Positions 15,746-21,163 of a stretch of DNA of 21,163 nucleotides are shown here, piece by piece (within the stretch, counting starts at the first letter, position 1; each line of letters starts with the position of its first letter). The notes beneath the pieces are model-generated. The model ran no database searches and was not told the DNA's origin. It saw only the letters and a program-made list of their open reading frames with translations. The translations under genes and the position numbers were made by a program. Source of the DNA: CAYWNA01 sp964459305 (lineage in GTDB: Bacteria > Planctomycetota > Planctomycetia > Pirellulales > Pirellulaceae); the NCBI GenBank assembly GCA_964459305.1, contig CAYWNA010000236.1, positions 1-21,163 of the forward strand. Direction: 5' to 3'.

Positions 15746-16184
15746 GTAGGTCAGGCCGTGCGTGACGAATTGTAGGTCCACACCGTTCGAGCCGGTTGGC
15801 CACCACGCCTGCAGGTCGTCGCTTCAAGGACGCTCTCCTCCTTTTCGTCGCCGAGCAGTCAGCGTCACTGCCGGCTGGTGAGCGGTTGATTGGATCGACG
15901 GAAGTTCTTGAATCGATCATTGGCAAGTATATACGGTTGCAGAGCAGTCATAGCAAGGGAGGCATGACCGCGATGCTCCTGAGTATTGGCACCGTGCTTG
16001 GGCTCAGGGCCACCAGCACGATCAAGACCGCTCTGGAATCCGTCACCACAGCAGATGTCAGAACCTGGTGCGAAACCCACCTTGGCGTCACAATTCAAGC
16101 TCAACGAAAACTCGCGTTGGGCGCTACAAAAATGGGATAAACCGGGCCGAGTACATTTAACACGTCAGGCAAAGCCTGACCTAC
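15746..16184. repeat. Inverted 22-base repeats flanking a transposase fragment
   Basis: Positions 15746-15767 and 16163-16184 are inverted copies matching at 19 of 22 bases (shared start GTAGGTCAGGC). The right copy is itself a small palindrome (GTCAGGCAAAGCCTGAC). They enclose the transposase-like fragment, so they may be relic ends of an insertion element, or simply two copies of a dispersed palindrome. Confidence 0.6.
15796..16140 (+). pseudogene. 3' fragment of a transposase-like gene
   Basis: 114 codons in frame to TAA. The stretch ERLIGSTEVLESIIGKYIRL, followed by SKGGMTAMLLSIGTVLGL, ALESVTTADVRTWCETHLG and QAQRKLALGATKMG, resembles the C-terminal end of a transposase group common in planctomycetes. 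I recognise the pattern but cannot name the IS family with certainty. The catalytic part is absent, the only start is an internal TTG, and the 5' end runs into repeat sequence. It is surely non-functional. It lies divergently to GH127 and within a pair of inverted repeats. Confidence 0.65.
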
Positions 16185-16254
16185 TGGACTGGAAAGTCGA
16201 TCTCTCCCGTTCGATTGCCCGGTGGCAACGGGGGAGACCGTCATTTGGGTCGTG

Positions 16255-17412
16255 TCAAGATGCTCGGTCGTCGCCGACAGCTTTTTCGCAGTCGCATTTT
16301 GAGAAATGGTCCCTCTCCTGATAGAAGTTGAGCCAGGACGATGTTTGGTCCAGGGCCCAATTGCGCGGAGGGGCACAGCCTTGCGTCAGTTCTTTCTCGC
16401 GTCCTACCGCCTTGAGACGCTCGTAGACCGATATCCAAACGCAGGGCCGATCGCTATGGACTTCGCATTGCCCATCGGCACTGCCGCCACAGGGCCCGTT
16501 GCGCAACTCCTTGGGGCATTGTGATTCCGGGCAACGATATGCCATTTGCGACAATCCACAGTCGCCACAACGCTGACAACCAAACAGCAACTGTTTTGAG
16601 ATATCTTCGGGGAGTTGGTACAGCCAGCGTCCCAGACGACTCTTGTCGTAGACGGCTGCGATCCTCTTCAGCAGAGGGAATAGGAAGTTGGTCTTGTCGA
16701 ACAAGGTTTTGTGGAAGACCTCGTAGCAACGCATCGCCAAACCACTTCGCAGGGAGTTCTTGGCAAGAGCCGCGGGCGTTTCCGTATTCAAGCCTGTGTC
16801 AGCGTCGTGCTCGTACAGATAAAACCCGGCCGGGTGTGGACAATCGAATTCGGGCACGAGTTCTTGCCAGCGCGACTCGATCTCCCAGAATCGTTTGACA
16901 GCCCGCTCGACATCGGTATAAACCGGCGCACCGCCGATGTGCGCTCCGCGATAGCCCAAGCCCTTGAGAACGGCCAGCATTTTGGCGGTACGCTCCACCA
17001 TTGCCGCCTTTCCCTTGTCCTTCGTCTCTTCCACAATCTTCTCGTACAATGCGTCGCTGACAAACGCACCTGGCACGAGACCCTTGTTCATAAACCGCGC
17101 GGCACCCGCAGTCAGCATGAACACCGATCCGAGCACAGGGATTTGTATGTTTGCTTCCTTGAGGAACAAGAGGAGTTCTTGAAACTTGCGGGCGTCATAG
17201 CAGATCTGTGTGATTACGAAGCGAGCGCCGGTAAGGATTTTCCTCTGGAGTTTATAGTACTGGATCAACTGCTCCGCTTCCGTGGCTTTCGAGCAGCATA
17301 CCGCCGCACCTGCATAGAAGTGGGCCACCTCATCGCGGCCGGTACGCATACACGCACCGCGCATACAAAGTGGTTGTTGTGCTGAATTCATCGCCTTCAG
17401 CAAACAGAGCAT
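16255..17412 (-). pseudogene. Methylenetetrahydrofolate reductase (MetF/MetV-type), N-terminal part missing
   Basis: 385 codons. Residues about 28-180 are the second half of the MTHFR TIM barrel (HFYAGAAVCCSKATEAEQLI, ARFVITQICYDARKFQELLL, GLGYRGAHIGG). Residues about 279-325 are the cysteine-rich MTHFR C-terminal domain (GCQRCGDCGLSQMAYRC, SQCPKELRNGPCGGSADGQC), the module often called MetV. The enzyme reduces methylene-tetrahydrofolate to methyl-tetrahydrofolate. The first half of the barrel, with the FAD-binding start, is absent: the frame hits TAA just upstream of ATG 17412. A good ribosome site, AAAGGAGG, stands at 17511-17518 right after the hydrolase stop but has no start codon at the proper distance, which suggests that the original 5' end lay there and about 170-200 residues were deleted. 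A truncated but translated protein is possible. Confidence 0.78.
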
Positions 17413-17524
17413 TCGACTCCGTTAGCTTAGCTTTGAATTTGTTGTCGATCTTGCTTCCGCCTTTCAATTCGAGATGAAAACGGGACGGGAGTGTGTTTGA
17501 AAACGACTCGCCTCCTTTGCATGA

Positions 17525-17950
17525 TCATTCGATATCGTTATCGGATTTGAGATGCACGTCAAACCAGTCGGCGAACTTCCTCAGGTCCCATATCATTGTC
17601 AGCCAACCGTGCTTCCCACCGGGATGAACGACGATTCTCACGTCGTGCCCTTGCTCGGCCGCGCGATCGCGAAACCACTCAGACTGCTCCAGTGGAACCA
17701 ACGTATCTGCATCGCCGTGGTAGATCAGAGTCGGTGGTAGATCCGTCGTGATGTGGTAAATTGGGGAGCATTCGCGACCGATCGATTTCCAGGCGGGCAT
17801 GTTCGTAGCGTCCGGACCAAAGGCTTCCACAAAACTCTTGGGTGGTCCGCCGTCTCCGGGATTCTCCGTGGATTTGCCGAGATTCAATAGATCGGTTACG
17901 GGATAGAAAATCGCCACGGCCTGAACGGCGCTGCTCTTTCGGGTTATTAG
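17525..17950 (-). pseudogene. C-terminal fragment of an alpha/beta hydrolase (esterase/lipase)
   Basis: About 140 codons, in frame from near 17950 (formal start GTG 17917) to TGA 17525-17527. SSAVQAVAIFYPVTDLLNLG is the region after the nucleophile elbow of BD-FAE/acetyl-esterase-like enzymes. PPTLIYHGDADTLVPLEQSE carries the catalytic Asp and GGKHGW the catalytic His. The first half with oxyanion hole and G-x-S-x-G serine is absent. The frame is cut near 17950, where sequence upstream of the divergent gene at 18013 begins, so a rearrangement breakpoint lies there. The next gene downstream on this strand is the truncated MTHFR. Confidence 0.82.
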
Positions 17951-18012
17951 TATCTTACCAGAATGTCGTTTCTCCGGAACAAGTCAGCGCAATTGAACGA
18001 AGGGAACAAGGC

Positions 18013-19659
18013 ATGCACGTTGTGATTTACGGGCTGGCTCTGCTGGCTGCGACCGGCGAACCGTTCGATCAATGGACACCCAAGTATCCGTGTGAGGGCG
18101 GCCTGCCGGAGACGACGGGCATGCGACTCGGGAGTGAGGAGCTCGACGCTTTGGCAAACGCCGATCCGGTGACACCCTTCGCCGAACTGACTTGTGGCGT
18201 GCGCCTGCAAGAGGGGACGACGTGGGTTGGCTCGTCGGGCGGATTGATGTGCCTGGAACCCGGCGACAGATACTGGCGGCTATTCCATTCGCGCCGTTGG
18301 CTCCCGGACGACCGCGTGCAAGACGTGGCTGTGGTCGATGACGGAAGCGTCTGGATCCGGACGCCGGCGGGCGCGGTGCGGCTTGTTAAGCATCGCTGGA
18401 CATTGAAAGAGAAGATGGACGCGATAAACCAAGCGTTGCGCAAATACCACATCCGTGAAGGGTTCTGCTGCAAGATCGCGTGCAATGAGCCTGGCAATCC
18501 GGAAGCCGGCTACAGCCAGCCGGATAACGACAACGATGGTCTCTGGACCGCCCTGTATGTTGCCGCGGAAGCATTCCGGTATGGAGCGACCGGCGACGAA
18601 CAAGCGCGTGAGAATGCCTGGCGTTCGCTCCAGACGATGATGGTATTGGAGAGCATTACCGGCATCCCCGGTTTCGCCGCCCGCAGTTTCGTGCCGATCG
18701 AGATCGACAAATCGCACGACAGCAACTGGTACCGCTCGGCCGACGGCAAGCGGTGGTGGAAGAACGACACGTCGAGTGACGAAGTTGTGGGCCACTTCTT
18801 TGCCTATTTCGTGTATTACGTGGTGGCGGCCACCGAGGAGCAAAAGGAAAAGATCCGGCCGGTCGTAGGCCGGATCGCCGACCATATCATCGACCACAAT
18901 TTCTACTATGTTGGCCCCACCGGCAAACCTACGACTTGGGGCGTTTGGTCGCCGGAGCGGTTGAACCGCGACCCCCGGCGCATCCCCGAACGGTCGCTCA
19001 ACTCGCTGGAAGTCCTATCGCATCTCAAGGTGGCCGAGTTCATCACCGGAAATCCCTGCTACGGCCAAGCTGCGACCGAATTGATTGACAAGCACGGATA
19101 TGCGGCCAACACGGTCGGGCAAAAGATCGAGTGGCCGCCCAGCGAAGTCAACCACAGCGACGACGAATTGGGATTCTTGTCCTACTATCCTCTGACGTGG
19201 ATGGAACGCGAAGCGGGCCTGCGTCGGATTTACGTGTGGAGTATCGAGCGATCGTGGCATTACGAGCAGCCGGAACGATCACCCCTGTTCAACTTCATCT
19301 ATGCCACGGCCCACCAAGCAAGCCACATGCCGGATCCCATGAAGCGGCCGCCAGCCGGCTTGGTCTCCGGACCGCGTTACGATCTGGAAGCCTGCTGGAA
19401 CTGGTTCCGTCGGGTACCGTCCGACACGACGGCCTGGACGATCGACAATAGCCGACGTCGCGATCTGGGTCGCATCACCAAGAACCGTTTTGACAGGGCG
19501 TCTTCCGAACGCGTCTTGCCGATTGACGAGCGGTTGATGCTCCGCTGGAACGCCGACCCCTATCAATTGGTCAACGGCGATGGTGGCCGCACTCGCGGAG
19601 ACGGCGCTTACATTCTTCTGCCCTATTGGATGGGCAGATATCACCGGCTGATCGACTGA
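18013..19659 (+). CDS. Putative secreted protein: propeller-like repeat plus alpha-toroid-like domain
   Basis: 548 residues from ATG 18013, chosen because GAAGGGA lies eight bases upstream; the frame is open back to 17842 but overlaps the hydrolase fragment there. The short hydrophobic N-terminus (VVIYGLALLAATG) may be a signal peptide. Around residues 68-85, GTTWVGSSGGLMCLEPG looks like one blade of a two-component-regulator propeller, repeated weakly as GSVWIRTPAGAVRL. From about 140 onwards a helical domain appears (DGLWTALYVAAEAFRYGATG, RSLQTMMVLESITGIPGFAA, SDEVVGHFFAYFVYYVVAAT, SLNSLEVLSHLKVAEFITGN), with Trp/Asp/His-rich turns like (alpha/alpha)6 sugar-active enzymes. I do not recognise a named family and assign no activity. 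It is transcribed away from the MTHFR/hydrolase remnants and appears intact. Confidence 0.75.
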   Translation: MHVVIYGLALLAATGEPFDQWTPKYPCEGGLPETTGMRLGSEELDALANADPVTPFAELTCGVRLQEGTTWVGSSGGLMCLEPGDRYWRLFHSRRWLPDDRVQDVAVVDDGSVWIRTPAGAVRLVKHRWTLKEKMDAINQALRKYHIREGFCCKIACNEPGNPEAGYSQPDNDNDGLWTALYVAAEAFRYGATGDEQARENAWRSLQTMMVLESITGIPGFAARSFVPIEIDKSHDSNWYRSADGKRWWKNDTSSDEVVGHFFAYFVYYVVAATEEQKEKIRPVVGRIADHIIDHNFYYVGPTGKPTTWGVWSPERLNRDPRRIPERSLNSLEVLSHLKVAEFITGNPCYGQAATELIDKHGYAANTVGQKIEWPPSEVNHSDDELGFLSYYPLTWMEREAGLRRIYVWSIERSWHYEQPERSPLFNFIYATAHQASHMPDPMKRPPAGLVSGPRYDLEACWNWFRRVPSDTTAWTIDNSRRRDLGRITKNRFDRASSERVLPIDERLMLRWNADPYQLVNGDGGRTRGDGAYILLPYWMGRYHRLID

Positions 19660-19690
19660 CCGGTTTGGATTCGACTGAATATGGCCCCGC

Positions 19691-19822
19691 TAGTGCTTTG
19701 TCAAAGCTAAGAGTTGGGGTTGGCGAAATCAGCCGGCACGCGCTAGCGTCCGGTTCTGCCGGCGGAAACCGTGGGCTGGCGCCCAGCGGCTAATCCTAAG
19801 ATTAGGCTTTGACAAAGCACTA
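19691..19822. mobile_element. MITE-like element, 132 bp, TA-flanked
   Basis: Perfect 17-base terminal inverted repeats: TAGTGCTTTGTCAAAGC at 19691-19707 and its complement at 19806-19822, with further partial pairing inside (CTAA/TTAG). The ends begin and finish with TA, as expected for a TA target duplication of IS630/Tc1-mariner-type elements. Inside are GC-rich palindromic stretches (CCGGTTCTGCCGG, CTAATCCTAAGATTAG) and no coding frame. It lies in the convergent gap between the 18013 gene and the Tat-signal gene, so it may also act as a hairpin between their transcripts. Confidence 0.88.
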
Positions 19823-19886
19823 TCGCGAAGATCAAGTTGATGTAACGGTCTATTGCGCTAGCTGGACACGCAAGAAGGATGTGGAC

Positions 19887-20894
19887 TCAACCGCGCCAGG
19901 GCCGGTCGCGTTTGGCCAGGCGGCTCACCAGCCGGGCGGTTAGTTCGGCGTCTTCGCGGACTTGGAAATCGAACATGCCCACGGCGATGAAGTCGGCGCC
20001 GTTGCGAAACGCATAATCAAAGCCCTGCCGAGGATGAATCGCGCCGGCGGCCAGGACTTTGTATGCGATCCACGGGGCCTTCACGGCGCGCATCACCTCG
20101 ATTGTCTTTTCCGGATCAAGACACCAGATATTATCGTGAAACGCGTTGTGATCTTGGCTCACGCCCTGGTACCAGCAGAAGTCGGCTCGATGTTCCTTCG
20201 GCGTGGCAGACCAGTAGCGGTCGTGATGAAAGGTCTTCAAGTAGAAATCCGGCTCAAAACCGTGCCGCTCGCATTCAATGACGACTTTAAGTGAGTGGCC
20301 GCCGACGCCGATGACCGCGCCAGCCGCTTTACCCCACTGCAGGGCTTTGCCGATCATTTCCACCTGCCCATCGCGGGCCAGCTTATCTGCCGAACCGCCG
20401 TACACGTACAACGCGGCTGCTTTTTCCGCAAGCAATGTGTCGATCCGCTCGCGGATCGTCTTTTCGCCCTCGGTGGGGGCCACCTTGAGCGGTCGGATCT
20501 GCTGCAAGTGTCCGCTGTGCTCGGCGTTGTATTTCTGGATCAGCTTGGCGTCTCCCTGCAACACCGTGTTGATGCCAGCCGATTCGGCTGCTTTCAACGT
20601 CTCCATGAGTTTCTGTTCCGTGTTGTAGGCCCGCATCAGACTCGATACGTAGATCAAGTCACGATCGTGAGAGCAGGCGCTCATCAGATTCGACCCGATG
20701 ATCAAACGGCTAAAGGTAACTTTGCCGATTGTGGCGCAGGGCATTTGGGCACGGCTGTCACCACCCGGTACCGCGTCACCCACGTCTGCCAGGGCCGATG
20801 ATTGTGCTCGCACGACGGCGCTTCCCAGACCCACTGCGCCTCCCGCCCGTGCCGAGGTGCTCAAAAAGGCTCGCCGATTCAGCTCGTCTGTCAT
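19887..20894 (-). CDS. Tat-exported TIM-barrel-like (aldo/keto reductase-related) protein
   Basis: About 335 residues. The N-terminus MTDELNRRAFLSTSARAGGA has a twin-arginine motif (NRRAFL) with a following Gly/Ala-rich segment, so it is folded before export. IGKVTFSRLIIGSNLM is the opening of aldo/keto reductase-like barrels. Later parts (AAESAGINTVLQGD, AAALYVYGGSADKLA, AAGAVIGVGGHSLKVVIECE, APWIAYKVLAAGAIHPRQGF, GADFIAVGMFDFQV) read as successive beta/alpha units of a TIM barrel. The classic Asp-Tyr-Lys-His tetrad is not obvious, so the reaction is unknown. ATG 20894 is chosen over GTG 20900 because GGAGGG lies five bases upstream of the ATG. The last residues, RLAKRDRPWRG, are basic. No operon partner is in the window. 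Confidence 0.82.
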   Translation of the reverse strand: MTDELNRRAFLSTSARAGGAVGLGSAVVRAQSSALADVGDAVPGGDSRAQMPCATIGKVTFSRLIIGSNLMSACSHDRDLIYVSSLMRAYNTEQKLMETLKAAESAGINTVLQGDAKLIQKYNAEHSGHLQQIRPLKVAPTEGEKTIRERIDTLLAEKAAALYVYGGSADKLARDGQVEMIGKALQWGKAAGAVIGVGGHSLKVVIECERHGFEPDFYLKTFHHDRYWSATPKEHRADFCWYQGVSQDHNAFHDNIWCLDPEKTIEVMRAVKAPWIAYKVLAAGAIHPRQGFDYAFRNGADFIAVGMFDFQVREDAELTARLVSRLAKRDRPWRG

Positions 20895-21092
20895 GACCAC
20901 CCTCCATCGTTGCTGAAATGCTGAGATGATTGCACTGCCGAAATAGAACTGACGCCTAGTCCACCTGAACGATACTCATTTCCAGACAAACCGTTGCCCG
21001 TTGGGGAGCATCCGCTGGACCCGCTCGACTCACAGATTGAATCTAACCGAACAGCAGTCGAGTTCAAGCCCGAGCCTTGCGGGAGTGGACGA

Positions 21093-21163
21093 TCAGTCTC
21101 GCGCGTATTCGACCAGGCGCAGGTAATCCTCCTGCCGCTGTTTCCAGCGGGCAATGCGTTGCG
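21093..21163 (-). CDS. C-terminal 22 codons of an unidentified gene, cut by the window edge
   Basis: The minus-strand frame entering at the right edge reads QRIARWKQRQEDYLRL and ends EYARD before TGA at 21093-21095. Its charged helical composition and regular codon use look like a true C-terminus. A competing 87-codon frame over the same bases (20891-21154) is of poor composition. The family cannot be told from 22 residues. It would be the gene upstream of the Tat-signal gene, with about 200 bases between them. Confidence 0.55.
   Translation of the reverse strand, partial: QRIARWKQRQEDYLRLVEYARD

Noticed and set aside
20891..21154. 87-codon minus-strand frame near the right edge
   Set aside because: Poor composition and no ribosome site; the competing frame ending EYARD at 21093 looks more like a genuine protein C-terminus.

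Overview
The window looks like a stretch of a Planctomycetota chromosome (Pirellulales-like). The gene content fits this: a DUF1559 prepilin-type protein, a sulfatase, a ThuA-domain protein, a GH127 beta-L-arabinofuranosidase, a Tat-exported TIM-barrel-like protein and a propeller/toroid secreted protein. So do the fairly high GC and the many short palindromic intergenic repeats, such as the core CCCGAAGCGTGAGCGAGGGA. The assignment is inferred from gene families only; there is no rRNA or tRNA here.

Layout. (1) 45-6522, plus strand: a compact set of two overlapping B12-binding radical SAM enzymes (the first without its N-terminus), a tandem-GNAT protein, a second GNAT-like protein and a GH3-family acyl-adenylating amide synthetase. 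Stops and starts are tightly coupled, so it reads as a small biosynthetic operon of unknown product. (2) 6574-9020, plus strand: a decay zone. It holds a sulfatase with an internal deletion and frameshift, a 5'-truncated gene cut by a 150-bp MITE at TTAA, and a shortened ThuA-like gene. (3) 9325-12699, minus strand: a DUF1559 protein, a secreted nucleoside-hydrolase-like protein, then a two-gene unit of an OsmC-family protein followed by a secreted double-PDZ protein. The OsmC gene has an in-frame TGA exactly where the family has its peroxidatic cysteine, with a short GC hairpin just after it, so it is best read as a selenoprotein. (4) 12700-13249: a palindrome-rich spacer. (5) 13250-15592, minus strand: GH127. 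(6) 15593-17950: gene fragments, namely a transposase 3' end, an MTHFR lacking its N-terminal part and the C-terminal part of an alpha/beta hydrolase. (7) 18013-19656, plus strand: a large exported protein of unknown function. Then a 132-bp TA-flanked MITE, a Tat-signal protein on the minus strand, and the last 22 codons of another minus-strand gene at the right edge.

How the genes work together. The radical SAM/GNAT/GH3 block is the only obvious pathway: radical modification (probably cobalamin-dependent), acyl transfer and ATP-driven amide or ester formation. The sulfatase, GH127, alpha/beta hydrolase and ThuA pieces belong to the polysaccharide-degrading repertoire typical of this phylum, but several are broken here. 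The strongest single observation is the candidate selenocysteine OsmC protein (Sec at 10287-10289). Next come the MITE insertion that can be reversed exactly in silico and the uncharacterised radical SAM-GNAT-GH3 operon.
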